This document shows positions 51,982 through 62,800 of a stretch of DNA of 64,000 nucleotides, one piece after another (position 1 is the first letter of the stretch; every line of letters begins with the position of its first letter). The notes under the pieces were generated by a model, which was given only the letters and a program-made list of their open reading frames with translations, searched no databases and was not told the DNA's origin. Source of the DNA: an uncultured Clostridia bacterium (GTDB lineage: Bacteria; Bacillota; Clostridia; Christensenellales; Borkfalkiaceae); assembly GCA_944327625.1 (NCBI GenBank), contig CALVHL010000002.1, positions 62,001 through 126,000 of the forward strand. The letters run 5' to 3'. The position numbers and the translations under genes are program-made.

Positions 51982-53601
51982 TTATTTAGCGTATTCGACA
52001 CAGCGGGATTCCCTTATGACATTGACCTTGATCTGTCCGGGATATTCAAGTTCCGCCTCTATCTTCTTGGCTATATCCTTGGCGAGGAACATTGCCTGGG
52101 CATCGTCAATCTGTTCGGGCTTGACCATAACCCTGACCTCTCTGCCAGCCTGAATGGCATAGGTCTTGTCTACGCCGCTGAAGCTGCCCGCAATCTCCTC
52201 GAGCTTTTCGAGACGTTTGACATAGTTCGTACCCGTCTCGCGCCTTGCGCCGGGACGCGCGCCCGATATTGCGTCGGCAGCGGCGACAAGCACAGCCTCG
52301 ATGGTCTTGGGTTCACAGTCGCCGTGGTGCGCCGCAATGGCGTTTACGACGTTGGGCTTTTCGTTGTACTTCTTGGCGAGGTCTGCGCCGAGCTGCACGT
52401 GAGTGCCCTCCTGCTCCTTATCCACCGCCTTGCCTATATCGTGGAGAAGCCCCGCGCGCTTTGCAAGCACGGGATCGAGCCCGAGCTCGGAAGCCATGAG
52501 CCCTGCGAGCGTTGCAACCTCTATCGAATGTTTATAGACGTTCTGTCCGTAGCTCGTCCTGTATTTGAGACGGCCGATATACTTGATGAGTTCGGGGTGA
52601 AGCCCGTAAATGCCGACCTCGAACATAGCGCTTTCGCCTGCCGCCTTGATCTCCTGGTCGAGTTCCTTCTTGACCTTTGCGACGGTCTCCTCTATCCTTG
52701 CGGGGTGAATTCTGCCGTCGGAGATGAGCTTTTCGAGCGTCAGCCTTGCGACTTCCCTTCTGACGGGATCGAAGCCCGACAGAATGACTACTTCGGGAGT
52801 ATCGTCGACGATGAGTTCGATGCCCGTCGCGTTTTCGAGCGCACGGATATTTCTGCCCTCTCTGCCGATTATTCTCGCCTTCATGTCGTCGCTGGGAAGG
52901 GGAACGACCGAAACGGTTATTTCGGACGCGTGGTCGGACGCACAGCGCTGTACGGCGAGCGAGATTATCTTTTTCGCCTCGTTATTCGCCTCGTCCTTGG
53001 CGGTCTGCTCTATGTTCCTTACCTGAATTGCGACGTCGTGCCTCGTTTCTTCGAGTATTTCGTCGGTAAGGAGCTTCTTCGCCTCCTCCTTGGTGAGCTG
53101 GGATACCTTTTCAAGTTCCTCTATCATCAGTTCGTGCTGGTGATTGATCTTATCCTGAGTTTTCTTGATCTCCTGCTCCTTTGCGGCGAGGTCTTTTTTC
53201 TGCTTTTCAATTTCTTCGCTCTTTTTCAGAAGCGAGTCTTCCTTCTTATCGAGGATGTCCTCTTTCTGAACAAGGCGCTGTTCCTGTTTGTTGAGTTCGG
53301 CTTTCTTCTCTCTCGTTTCTCTCTCGAACTCATTTCTCAATTTAAGTTCCTGTTCCTTAGCTTCTAAAATTGCTTCCTTTTTGAGTGCCTTACATTCTGC
53401 ATTAGCCTCATCAAGCATTTTATCGGTTTCGCTTTTAAAATCGCGAAGCTGCAGGGCGAGCTTTTTCTGATAACTTCTGGGATACATTACCCCGAAGATA
53501 ATCGCGCCTGCAATCGCAAGTACAGCAACGATAACGCCGACGACTATTCCTATCGTGCCGTCGACCGCAAGAAACAGGGAGCTTAAAATCTGATTAGACA
53601 T
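51982..53601 (-). CDS. rny: Ribonuclease Y
   Basis: RNase Y is the membrane-bound endonuclease that starts much mRNA decay in Firmicutes. The 539-residue protein has one N-terminal transmembrane helix (about 14-40), a long coiled coil (about 45-220), a KH domain ([27 protein letters not shown]) and an HD domain ([25 protein letters not shown]). AAGGAGG lies before ATG. It stands about 220 bases from nadE, in the place it has in Firmicutes near recA. Confidence 0.97.
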   Translation of the reverse strand: MSNQILSSLFLAVDGTIGIVVGVIVAVLAIAGAIIFGVMYPRSYQKKLALQLRDFKSETDKMLDEANAECKALKKEAILEAKEQELKLRNEFERETREKKAELNKQEQRLVQKEDILDKKEDSLLKKSEEIEKQKKDLAAKEQEIKKTQDKINHQHELMIEELEKVSQLTKEEAKKLLTDEILEETRHDVAIQVRNIEQTAKDEANNEAKKIISLAVQRCASDHASEITVSVVPLPSDDMKARIIGREGRNIRALENATGIELIVDDTPEVVILSGFDPVRREVARLTLEKLISDGRIHPARIEETVAKVKKELDQEIKAAGESAMFEVGIYGLHPELIKYIGRLKYRTSYGQNVYKHSIEVATLAGLMASELGLDPVLAKRAGLLHDIGKAVDKEQEGTHVQLGADLAKKYNEKPNVVNAIAAHHGDCEPKTIEAVLVAAADAISGARPGARRETGTNYVKRLEKLEEIAGSFSGVDKTYAIQAGREVRVMVKPEQIDDAQAMFLAKDIAKKIEAELEYPGQIKVNVIRESRCVEYAK

Positions 53602-53782
53602 AAGTTAAGCCTCCTTCCTGATTAAATTATTTGAAATATATACGAAAACCTTATGATAAAGGCAAGTCTATATCCTAAGATTTATTTTACAACAATGTAA
53701 CATAAATGTCAATTTATTTGCCGAAATACCTGCCGTTATTATCAAAAAATATGACAGTTTAAAACAAAATATTGTAATCTGC

Positions 53783-53812
53783 AAAAATAACCGCACAATA
53801 TCGTGCGGTTAT
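53783..53812 (-). terminator. Terminator of the ftsK-nadE operon
   Basis: ATAACCGCAC (53787-53796) and GTGCGGTTAT (53803-53812) form a ten-base stem; on the minus strand TTTTTG follows. Confidence 0.88.
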
Positions 53813-53821
53813 CGTCAAAAA

Positions 53822-55732
53822 TTATTCAAGTCCGTCAAGCCATATAGCCGCCGACGCATCGGAGGGCATGCGCCAGTCGCCCCTCGGCGACAGCGTGACA
53901 GAGCCGACCTTGACTCCGTCGGGTATGCACGAGCGCTTGAACTGCTGCGCAAAAAATCTGCGATAGAAATTTTTGAGCCACTTTAAAATGGTCTGTTCGT
54001 CAAACTCGCCCGCAAAGGCGTGCTTTGCGAGGAAGAATATCTTTTCGGGGGTAAATCCCCAACGGATGGCATAATACAGGAAGAAGTCGTGCAGAATGTA
54101 AGGACCGACGAGGTCTTCGGTCTTCTGCGCAATCTTTCCCTCCGCGTCGGGCGGCAGAAGTTCGGGGCTTATCTCGGTGTCGAGAATGTCGGAAAGCACC
54201 GCGCCGCACTCGCCTCCGACCGACTGCGCCTCTGCCCGAACGAGATGTTTTACGAGAGTCTTTGGAACTGAGGCGTTGACGCCGTACATGGAAATATGGT
54301 CGCCGTTATAGGTAGCCCAGCCGAGCGCGAGCTCGCTCAAATCGCCCGTGCCGATTACCATGCCGCCCGTCTCGTTGGCAATGTCCATGAGAATGAGCGT
54401 CCTCATCCTCGCCTGCGCGTTTTCGTAGGTTACGTCGAGCTTTGCGGGATCGTGACCTATGTCTTTGAAGTGCTGATTTACGCTGTCGGCAATGGATATT
54501 TCCCTGAACGTCGCGCCGACCGACTTTATGAGCCTTACAGAATTTTCGTAAGTTCGGGAAGTCGTGCCGAAGCCAGGCATAGTCACGGCGATTATGTCGC
54601 TGAAAGGCTTACCAAGCAGCGCGAACGCGCGCCTTATGACGAGCAGGGCGAGCGCACTGTCAAGCCCGCCCGAAATGCCGACGACTGCCGTCTTTGATTT
54701 AGTGTGTTCGAGCCGTTTTTGCAGCCCCTTTGCCTGCATGGTGAGAATGAGCTCCGCCCTCTCGGCGAGCTTATCGCCGTCTGCGGGCACGAACGGCTGC
54801 GTGGGAATGTGGCGCGTCAGCCTGCACTCGTCCTCCGAAGTCGTGAAATCGACGAAGATATAGCCGTTTCCGTCGCCCGAGGAATAGTAAGTATTTGCAA
54901 TTCTCTGGCGCTCTGCGGCGAGCTTTGCAACGTCTATTTCGCCATAAACGAGCGCATTTTCAAACAGCTTGCTCTCGCTGAGCACGCTGCCGTTTTCGCA
55001 GACGAGGTTATGCCCCGCAAATACCATATCCGTCGTGCTCTCGCCGTCGCCCGCGTCGCAATAAACATAGCCGCTTACAAGCCTTGCGGACTGCATCCTG
55101 ACGAGGTCGCGCCTGTACTCTGCCTTGCATACTACTTCGTCGCTGCACGAGGGATTGACGATTATCGTCGCGCCTGCCGCGGCGTGAGCCGACGACGGGG
55201 GCGCGGGCACCCAGAGGTCTTCGCAGATCTCGCAGGCGACGACGAAATCTCTCTCATTTTTCGCCCTGAACAGTATTTTCGTGCCGAAAGGCACGTCCCT
55301 TCCGCCTATCCTGACAAAACCGAGCTGAGCCTCGGCGGGCGCAAAATGGCGGCGTTCGTAGAATTCGCCATAAGAGGGCAGAAAAGTTTTGGGGACTACG
55401 CCGAGCACGACGCCGTCATGAATGACGACGGCGCAGTTATACAGCCTGCCGCCTTTGAGAACGGGCGCGCCGACTACGACAAGCGACGATATTCCCCTGC
55501 TTGCCTCGGCAATATCGCACACAGCGCCAAGCGCGGCATCGATGAGGGTGCGCTGGTTAAAGAGGTCGCCGCAGGTATATCCCGTCACAGAAAGTTCGGG
55601 AAAAACCGTCAGCTGAGAGCCCTCCGCACTCGCCTCCCGCATGGCGGAAATTATGCGTTCGGTATTGAATTTTACGTCGGCAACGCGAATTTTTACGGTC
55701 GCCGCGCATACTTTAATGAAACCGTACTTCAT
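53822..55732 (-). CDS. nadE: Glutamine-dependent NAD+ synthetase
   Basis: NadE amidates nicotinic acid adenine dinucleotide to NAD+. The 636-residue form joins an N-terminal nitrilase-type glutaminase (FPELSVTGYTCGDL with the catalytic Glu; VACEICEDLWVP with the catalytic Cys) to a C-terminal synthetase with the PP-loop VVGISGGLDSALALL. Ammonia is channelled between them. It starts one base into the recA stop (TGATG), so it is the last gene of the ftsK-rimO-pgsA-cinA-recA-nadE operon. In B. subtilis nadE is not next to recA. Confidence 0.95.
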   Translation of the reverse strand: MKYGFIKVCAATVKIRVADVKFNTERIISAMREASAEGSQLTVFPELSVTGYTCGDLFNQRTLIDAALGAVCDIAEASRGISSLVVVGAPVLKGGRLYNCAVVIHDGVVLGVVPKTFLPSYGEFYERRHFAPAEAQLGFVRIGGRDVPFGTKILFRAKNERDFVVACEICEDLWVPAPPSSAHAAAGATIIVNPSCSDEVVCKAEYRRDLVRMQSARLVSGYVYCDAGDGESTTDMVFAGHNLVCENGSVLSESKLFENALVYGEIDVAKLAAERQRIANTYYSSGDGNGYIFVDFTTSEDECRLTRHIPTQPFVPADGDKLAERAELILTMQAKGLQKRLEHTKSKTAVVGISGGLDSALALLVIRRAFALLGKPFSDIIAVTMPGFGTTSRTYENSVRLIKSVGATFREISIADSVNQHFKDIGHDPAKLDVTYENAQARMRTLILMDIANETGGMVIGTGDLSELALGWATYNGDHISMYGVNASVPKTLVKHLVRAEAQSVGGECGAVLSDILDTEISPELLPPDAEGKIAQKTEDLVGPYILHDFFLYYAIRWGFTPEKIFFLAKHAFAGEFDEQTILKWLKNFYRRFFAQQFKRSCIPDGVKVGSVTLSPRGDWRMPSDASAAIWLDGLE

Positions 55733-56745
55733 CAGTCATCCTGCGTCTTTTTGAGCGACGCCTTGTGAGCCTCTCTTATTTTCTGTTCTATCTCTGCCGC
55801 AAACGCGGGGTTGGCTTTGAGGTATTCCCTCATCTTCTCCCTGCCGTTTGCGATCTTTTCGTCGTTATAGCTGAACCACGCGCCACTCTTTGTCAGCACG
55901 TTATAGTCCACGCCGAGGTCGATAAGACAGCCCTCCTGCGATATGCCCTCGCCGTAAATAATGTCAAATTCGGCAACCTTGAAGGGAGGCGCAACCTTAT
56001 TCTTGACGACTTTCGCCTTTGCGCGGTTGCCGACTATCTCGCCGTCGGCTTTGAGCGCGTCTGCCTTTCTTATGTCGAGACGGACGGAAGCGAAGTATTT
56101 GAGCGCCTTGCCGCCGGGCGTCGTCTCGGGGTTGCCGAACATTACGCCCACCTTCTCCCTCAGCTGGTTGATGAAGATGACGCAGGTCTTGGAGCGATTA
56201 GTTATGGCGGTCAGCTTTCTGAGCGCCTGCGACATCAGCCTTGCGAGCAGGCCGACGTGGGAATCGCCCATATCGCCCTCTATCTCCGCCTTAGGCGTGA
56301 GAGCCGCAACCGAGTCGACGACGATGACGTCTACCGCACTCGAACGGACGAGCGATTCGCAGATGTCGAGCGCCTGTTCGCCCGTGTCGGGTTGGGAGAT
56401 GTAGAGCTCGTCAATCTTTACGCCGAGCGCCTTGGCATAGACCGCGTCGAGCGCGTGCTCGGCATCGATAAACGCCGCAACGCCGCCCATCTTCTGCGTC
56501 TCCGCAATGATATGCAGGGCGACGGTCGTCTTGCCCGAAGATTCGGGACCGTATATTTCGAGAATTCTGCCTCTGGGAACGCCGCCTACGCCGAGGGCGA
56601 GGTCAAGCGATATGCAACCCGTGGGGATTACTTCAAGTTCGGTATTGACGTTGTCGTCGCCGAGCTTCATAATCGCACCCTTGCCGTACTGCTTTTCTAT
56701 CATTGCTATGGTAGAGTTCAGCGCTTTGAGTTTTTCTTCGTTCAT
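55732..56745 (-). CDS. recA: Recombinase RecA
   Basis: RecA forms filaments on single-stranded DNA for strand exchange and for LexA cleavage. The 337-residue protein has GPESSGKTT (Walker A), [10 protein letters not shown] (Walker B), loop L1/L2 regions and the typical [27 protein letters not shown] is the ribosome-binding site. Only 15 bases separate it from cinA, so it is read from an upstream promoter. I see no GAAC-N4-GTTC box in that gap or by the ftsK promoter, so direct LexA control is not evident here. Confidence 0.98.
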   Translation of the reverse strand: MNEEKLKALNSTIAMIEKQYGKGAIMKLGDDNVNTELEVIPTGCISLDLALGVGGVPRGRILEIYGPESSGKTTVALHIIAETQKMGGVAAFIDAEHALDAVYAKALGVKIDELYISQPDTGEQALDICESLVRSSAVDVIVVDSVAALTPKAEIEGDMGDSHVGLLARLMSQALRKLTAITNRSKTCVIFINQLREKVGVMFGNPETTPGGKALKYFASVRLDIRKADALKADGEIVGNRAKAKVVKNKVAPPFKVAEFDIIYGEGISQEGCLIDLGVDYNVLTKSGAWFSYNDEKIANGREKMREYLKANPAFAAEIEQKIREAHKASLKKTQDD

Positions 56746-56760
56746 ATATCTATCTCCTAA

Positions 56761-57849
56761 TTATTTTAACCGTTTGTATGCAAGGAAAAGCGCCTGGTTG
56801 ATCGCCGTTTCCGTAATTTTATTTCTGTCGCCGACAAAATTGAATTTATATACGGCGACGTCCTCGCCGACGGCAACGCCGATATAGGCGAGCCCGACGG
56901 GTTTTGCCGTATTGTCGGACGCAGGTCCGGCAATGCCCGTTGTCGAAATGCCTACGTCGCAGTTGCCCGTTGAAATAAGCCCCGTCGCCATCTGCGAAGC
57001 CGTCTCGGCAGAGACCGCGCCACACTGTTTGAGCGTCAGTTCCTTGACGCCGAGCCGCTGCATTTTCGCCTCGTTGGAATAGGTGTTGAGCCCCTCGAAA
57101 TAGACCTCGGAAGCGCCCGCCACGTCTACTATGCGCTTGCCTACTCCTCCGCCCGTGAACGATTCGGCAATGCCGAGCTTCATTCTGCGGAGCTTCAAAA
57201 GCCTAACGAGCTGCCGCGCGAGCGTGATGTCTTCAAGCGCGTAGACGTAATCGCCGAGCGCCGCGACGAGCATTGAGATTGCCTTATCGAGAAGCATTTT
57301 GGGCGTAACGTCCGAATAGACTATTTCCATGCGGAAATCGCCGTAATTTTCTTCGAGATTGAACAGCACCTCGGGGGCGTTATTCTCCCTGCAGAGCGCC
57401 TTGACCTCCCCCACCGCGTCATTTATGACCGAATAGGGCGCACCGACGAAGCGGATGAACGTGCGGGCGTATTTTACCGAATATCGGGCATTGAGGACGT
57501 CGATGATGTCCTTTGCCGTCAGCCTGTTGGCGACGTCGGAAAATACCATAAACACGTTTACTTCGCAGCGCAGTATGCCGACGGAGTCGAACTGAGCCGC
57601 GCACACGCCCGAAATGAACTTCTTTAAGGTCTGTTCCATGCGCGACGGACAGACGACGAGGAGATTGGCATAATTCTCCCGCCCGTCGTTGATCGCCCCG
57701 ACTATGCCGTCAGAGTCGTCGAATGCAATTCTCGATACCTTGTCGAAATAAAAGCCGCCGCCCGCAAGACTTTTAAGCCATTCTTCGGCAACGCCGAAGT
57801 CGAGGGATCGGCGTGTATCGAAGACGAGCATTGCAAGTTTGCCGCGCAT
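56761..57849 (-). CDS. cinA: CinA-like protein with intact PncC domain and divergent N-terminus
   Basis: The C-terminal half (about residues 200-362) is a clear CinA_C/PncC domain, which deamidates NMN: LGIAESFTGGGVGKRIVDVAGASEVYFEGLNTYSNEAKMQRLGV and STTGIAGPASDNTAKPVGLAYIG. The N-terminal half, normally a MoCF/COG1058 pyrophosphatase domain with GDELLxGxxxNTN, lacks that motif and is about 40 residues shorter than expected. It is therefore degenerate or replaced. The cinA-recA order is the Firmicutes one. ATG 57849 follows GAAGGAG at nine bases; ATG 57870 is the alternative, overlapping the pgsA stop. Confidence 0.85.
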   Translation of the reverse strand: MRGKLAMLVFDTRRSLDFGVAEEWLKSLAGGGFYFDKVSRIAFDDSDGIVGAINDGRENYANLLVVCPSRMEQTLKKFISGVCAAQFDSVGILRCEVNVFMVFSDVANRLTAKDIIDVLNARYSVKYARTFIRFVGAPYSVINDAVGEVKALCRENNAPEVLFNLEENYGDFRMEIVYSDVTPKMLLDKAISMLVAALGDYVYALEDITLARQLVRLLKLRRMKLGIAESFTGGGVGKRIVDVAGASEVYFEGLNTYSNEAKMQRLGVKELTLKQCGAVSAETASQMATGLISTGNCDVGISTTGIAGPASDNTAKPVGLAYIGVAVGEDVAVYKFNFVGDRNKITETAINQALFLAYKRLK

Positions 57850-57866
57850 GACACTTTCTCCTTCAT

Positions 57867-58523
57867 TCATCTTTTAAGTACTTCGATATTTTTAACTATA
57901 TAGTTTATTCCCGAAATGACGGTCAGCACCGCCGCGAGCGCAAACACCGCAAGCCCCGCGCAGTTGAGAGCGAGCATTGCCGTTCCGTCGAAAAATTCGG
58001 CAAATCCGCCGTATATGAGCAGCAAAACTATGCTGACGTCCTGACATACGGTCTTTACCTTGCCGACCTTATCCGCCGCGATTACTATGCCTGCGTCCGC
58101 CGCAACCATCCTGAACCCGCTTATTATCATCTCCCTTGCAAGAATGAGCGCGACGCAGCAGCCCGCAGCGATTATCGCCCACTCCCCGAGATAGAGGGTA
58201 AAGAATTCGGGAACGGTCAGAAGAATGACCGTCGCCGCCGAGACGAGCACCTTGTCGGCAATGGGATCGAGAAATTTGCCGAGATTGGTGACGAGCGAAT
58301 ACTTACGCGCGAGGTAGCCGTCGAGGAAGTCGGTAAAACTTGCCAGCGCGAATACGCCCAGCGCAACGAAATAGTGACCTGCAAATTGCAAGTAGAAAAA
58401 GAGCACAAAGAGCGGTATCATGACCATTCGCATGATAGTCAGCTTGTTGGGCAGGTTCATTACCCCCTTGCCCGCGACAAACTTATATACGCCGCTCTCC
58501 TTATCTATTTGTTCATCATTCAT
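57867..58523 (-). CDS. pgsA: CDP-diacylglycerol-glycerol-3-phosphate 3-phosphatidyltransferase
   Basis: PgsA makes phosphatidylglycerol phosphate in the membrane. The protein has the CDP-alcohol phosphotransferase motif DGxxAR...G...D...D within SFTDFLDGYLARKYSLVTNLGKFLDPIADKV, and about five membrane helices. ATG 58523, preceded by GGGAG, gives 218 residues with about 21 extra polar residues before the family start MNLPNKLTIMR. That inner ATG (58460), preceded by AAGGGGG, is an alternative. It overlaps rimO by eight bases. Confidence 0.93.
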   Translation of the reverse strand: MNDEQIDKESGVYKFVAGKGVMNLPNKLTIMRMVMIPLFVLFFYLQFAGHYFVALGVFALASFTDFLDGYLARKYSLVTNLGKFLDPIADKVLVSAATVILLTVPEFFTLYLGEWAIIAAGCCVALILAREMIISGFRMVAADAGIVIAADKVGKVKTVCQDVSIVLLLIYGGFAEFFDGTAMLALNCAGLAVFALAAVLTVISGINYIVKNIEVLKR

Positions 58524-59853
58524 CTTCAAAATCTCCCGTGGCGCCGAACATATCGTATCCGTCGTCAGAAGTAATAATTACGTCGTACCATTCGCCCTGA
58601 ACGGCTTCGTTTGCGTTGAAATAGACCTTGCCGTCAATGTCGGGCGCGGAAAAATATGCTCTGCCGACAAAACAGTTGCGCTCATAGTCGATGCCGTCGC
58701 AGAGCACGCGCACGCTCCTGCCGATAAAGCCGTCGAGAAATTGCTTGCTTATCTGACGCTGTACGGCGTACAGCTTTCTGACGCGCCTACGCTTTACGCC
58801 GTAAGGCACCTGCCCTGCAAGCTTATACGCGGGCGTGTCGGGCTCTCTCGAATAGGCAAAGAACCCGCAGTTTGTAAGCCTTGCCTCTCTGAGGAAGTCG
58901 CACATTGCGTCGCACTCCTCCTCCGTCTCGGTCGGAAAACCTGTTATAAAGGTCGACCTGACGGCAATTTCGGGGACGGCCTCGCGCAGCTTTTTCAGAA
59001 GGTCGAGATAGCTTTGGCGGCTGCCTCGCCTGTTCATGAGTTTTAGCACCCTGTCCTCGCTGTGCTGGAGCGGTATATCGATATATTTGACTATCTTGGG
59101 GTTATCCCTTATCTCGGCGATGAGCTCGTCGTCTATCATATCGGGATAACAGTACAATAATCTTACACTACTAATGTTGACAAGCGTTGTCAGGTTTTTT
59201 AAAAAAGTTACAAGAAATTTTTTGCCGTACAGGTCGGTGCCGTAGCGCGAGACGTCCTGCGCGACAAGGATAAGCTCGCTTACCTCGCCGAGGTTTTCAG
59301 CCTCTTTCAAAAGCTTTTCCATCTCATAACTTCTGTACCGCCCGCGTATTTTGGGAATGAGGCAGTACGTACAGAAATTATTGCAGCCGTCGGCAATTTT
59401 AAGATAGGCATAATGACAGGGGGTAGTGAGCACCCGTCTGTCGGTTATAAGTTCTTCGCCCTTTCCGACTAAGTTTACCCTGTCCCCCCTATAAGATTTT
59501 TCAAGCGCGTCGAACAGCGAGGCATAGTCGTCTATGCCTAAGAACACGTCGACTTCGGGCAGTCCGTCGAATATTTCGCCTATATATTTCTGCGGCAGAC
59601 AGCCCGTCACGACTATCTTTTCGAGATTTTCGCTGCGCTCGGCGGCACAGCCGACTATCGTCTCGATAGCCTCTTTCCTCGCCTCGTTTAAAAACGCGCA
59701 GGTGTTGATGATGAGAATATTTGCCAGACTTTCGTCGTCGGTAATCTCGCAGCCCCTATCCCTGACGAGCTGTAACAATTTCTCGCTGTCTACGCGGTTC
59801 TTGTCGCAGCCGAGGGATATGAGCCCGAATTTCTTTGAAGTAAAATCAATCAT
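58516..59853 (-). CDS. rimO: Ribosomal protein uS12 methylthiotransferase RimO
   Basis: RimO is a radical SAM enzyme that methylthiolates an aspartate of ribosomal protein S12. The 445-residue protein has the N-terminal cluster-binding domain (SLGCDKNRVDSEKLL, INTCAFLNEARKEAI), the radical SAM motif CNNFCTYC, and a C-terminal TRAM domain (from about residue 370). The S12-specific choice over MiaB rests on GCDKNRVDSE and the length. It overlaps ftsK and pgsA by eight bases each. Confidence 0.95.
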   Translation of the reverse strand: MIDFTSKKFGLISLGCDKNRVDSEKLLQLVRDRGCEITDDESLANILIINTCAFLNEARKEAIETIVGCAAERSENLEKIVVTGCLPQKYIGEIFDGLPEVDVFLGIDDYASLFDALEKSYRGDRVNLVGKGEELITDRRVLTTPCHYAYLKIADGCNNFCTYCLIPKIRGRYRSYEMEKLLKEAENLGEVSELILVAQDVSRYGTDLYGKKFLVTFLKNLTTLVNISSVRLLYCYPDMIDDELIAEIRDNPKIVKYIDIPLQHSEDRVLKLMNRRGSRQSYLDLLKKLREAVPEIAVRSTFITGFPTETEEECDAMCDFLREARLTNCGFFAYSREPDTPAYKLAGQVPYGVKRRRVRKLYAVQRQISKQFLDGFIGRSVRVLCDGIDYERNCFVGRAYFSAPDIDGKVYFNANEAVQGEWYDVIITSDDGYDMFGATGDFEDE

Positions 59854-62800
59854 CGATGTCTCCGTAAGTTCTTACGAATTCCTCCTTGGAAAGCAGCACC
59901 TTTCTCGGCTTAGAGCCCTCCGACTGGGTGACATAGTTCATATTCTCCATCCAGTCGATTATCTTACAGGCCTTCATATAGCCGATGGGGAAGCGGCGCT
60001 GAATCATCGAAACCGAGGCCTGATTGTTGGTTACGCAGAATTTGAGCGCCTTGATGAAGGTGTCGTCTATCTTGGTCTCGACGTTGCCGCTCGGTTCGTC
60101 GGATGCAGTATCCTGGGGTTCTTCGACGGTATTTATAAAGTCGGAAACGCTCTGGTCGAAGTAACATTCGTTATTCTGCTTGACGAAGTCGGTGACGCGC
60201 TGAACTTCGGGCGTGTCGATGAAACAGCCCTGTATTCTGGCGAGTTCGGGGTTCTCGGCAGAACGGAAATAGCAGTCGCCCTTGCCGAGCAGCTTTTCCG
60301 CGCCGCCGATATCGAATATACATCTCGAATCGTCGAAGGAGTTGACCTTAAAGCCTATTCGCGTAGGCAGGTTGGACTTGATAAGTCCCGTAATGCAGTC
60401 GACGGACGGTCTCTGGGTTGCAAGAATGAGGTGTATGCCGCAGGCCCTCGCCTTCTGCACGAGCCTTATTATTCTGCCCTCTATGTCCTTCTTTGCCTGC
60501 AACATGAGGTCGCCGAACTCGTCGAGAATGATGACTATCTTGGGGAGCTTCTCCTCTCCCTCCGTAAGGTGAGCGTTGTATTCGCTGAGGTTCTTCGTGG
60601 CGACGCCCTTTTCGGTCATCTCCTTAAAGAGCTGATAGCGCCTCTCCATTTCCTTTATTGCCCAGTTGAGCGCCTTTATTGCCTTATCGACGTCGTAAAT
60701 TATCTCGTTGATCATCAGATGAGGCAATTTGTCGTAGGAAATGAACTCTACCTGTTTGGGATCGACGAGAATAAATCTCAGATCTTCGGGGCCGTACTTG
60801 TAGAGCAGGCTGATGATGAGCGCGCTGAGGCAGATACTCTTACCGCTGCCCGTAGTACCTGCGACCAGAAGATGAGGCATCTTGGTTATGTCGGGGCAGA
60901 CCACCTTACCGTCGACGTCCTTGCCGAATGCAAAGCAGAGCGAATTGGGCTTGCTGTTTATAAACTGACTGCTCGACAGTATGGTTTTAAGCCCGACGAT
61001 CGAACGCGAGGAATTGGGAACCTCGACGGAGATTGCGCCTTTTGAATAGTTGAGGTAGGCGTTTACGTTCTCCTTCATGAGCGCCATTGCTATCGATTCC
61101 CTGTATTTGAGGGCGTTCTTTATGTTGGTCTTATCCTTGATTATCACGTCGTAGCGGGTAATCGCAGGGCCGACGACGACGTTGGCAACTTCGCTGGCAA
61201 TGCGGAAATTTTCAAGCGTTTCGCAGATTATCTGCTTGCTTTCCTCAATTTCCGCCGTATTGACGTTGGTATTTTCGGGATAGTCGTCCAGAAGGTCAAG
61301 CTTCGGGCGGACATACTTCTTCCATACGTGGCGCGGCTTTTCTTCTGCCTTGGGCGCCTCCTCGGCGGGCTTTGGACTGTCGGCGACGTTGCGGACGTCA
61401 GGCTGAACAGCCTGAACGGGCTGGACGGGCTGAACGGGCTGCCTTGCCGGATTATCGGCAGTCGGCGCAACGCCCGTGCGGGCATTATCCCCCATCGTCT
61501 CTCTCCTCGGCACGTCGACAAGCCCGTCTACGGGGCCGAGAATATCGTCGTCGGCGTAGAGGTCGTCGGACTTCTCGCTGTCATCGTAGATATTTTCTAT
61601 ATTCCTTTCGCTTCTGTCGGCGCTTCTGTCGCGGTTGGAGAGCGCGGAAACGTCGGGCTCTATCCTGTCGTTTTTGAGACGGGGATTAGAGCTGCTGAAC
61701 AGATTGAAAAGGCTGTTCCTCTCCCCGCGCGAAGCCGTCGAGGGCTGTTCCGCGCTCTGCGAACGGCTATCGTCGGCAGGCAGTTGCGAAGACATATCGC
61801 GGGATTGCGAAGGTATCTCCCTGCCCTGCGCGAAACTGTCGCGGGGCTGCGAGGGCATTTCCCTGCTCTGCGCGAAACTGTCGCGAGATTGCGAAGGTAT
61901 TTCCCTGCTCTGCGCGAAACTGTCGCGAGATTGCGAAGGTATTTCCCTGCCCTGCGTAAAGCTGTCGCGAGATTGCGAAGGAATGTTGTAAATTCCGCCG
62001 TCGTCGGGAATTGCGGGGTTAATCTGTTCGCGAGAAGTAAATCTGTCGGTGAAAAGCGCCGAAGAACGCTCGCGCGAGCCGAAATCGGGGGTTGCAGCGG
62101 GCGCGGACTGAACTATATTATCGTCATGCTCGACAGAAACTCCGTCGTCCGCCGCATCAGTCAGATCGTCGGGCTCGTCGGATATAAAGGAGTTATCCTC
62201 CTCCGTCCTGCCGACGGAATAACTGTTGTACATTGCGTCGCCCGACGGCAGGTCGAGGTTGTCGACGGGGGTATCGCCGTAGATATACGAGGGCGCATTT
62301 TCTGCGGGCGAAGCGCTTTCCGCCTTTGCGGCATAGCTCTGGGTATATGTGCCGCCCTGCTCCGCACTTGCGGGCGAAGCCGCGTCGTTATTCTGCGCGG
62401 GGCGGTTGCCGCTTGAAAAACTGCGCCAATAGTCGTCGTTATTGCGGACGGGGTGATTGAAATAAGAGCTCTCATTGTAGATCATATTGCGGCGATAGCT
62501 CTCGGCGGCGAACTCTCCCGGCTCGAAAAGTATCTTCCTGCCGAGCTTCTCGCGGGAGAACTTGTCCTCGTCGATGTCGCGCTGTTCGCTCGTCCTGCCA
62601 GCGTTGCCGTAGACGGGCGCACCGCTTGCGGGCTGAGTATAGCTCTGCGCGGGTGCGGCATACGCCGCGTTCTGCGGCTGAGCCGTCCGCGCGTATCCCG
62701 CCGACTTGGGGTTGGTGACTATTTCAAGGTTTTCGTTTACCGAATAGAGGTTATCGGCGGGCTGCTCCTCCGCAGGCGCCTCTGCCTTGGGGGCTGCCTC

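Noticed and set aside
61797-61985. CRISPR-like array
   Set aside because: The repeats are directly adjacent without spacers and translate in frame as part of FtsK.
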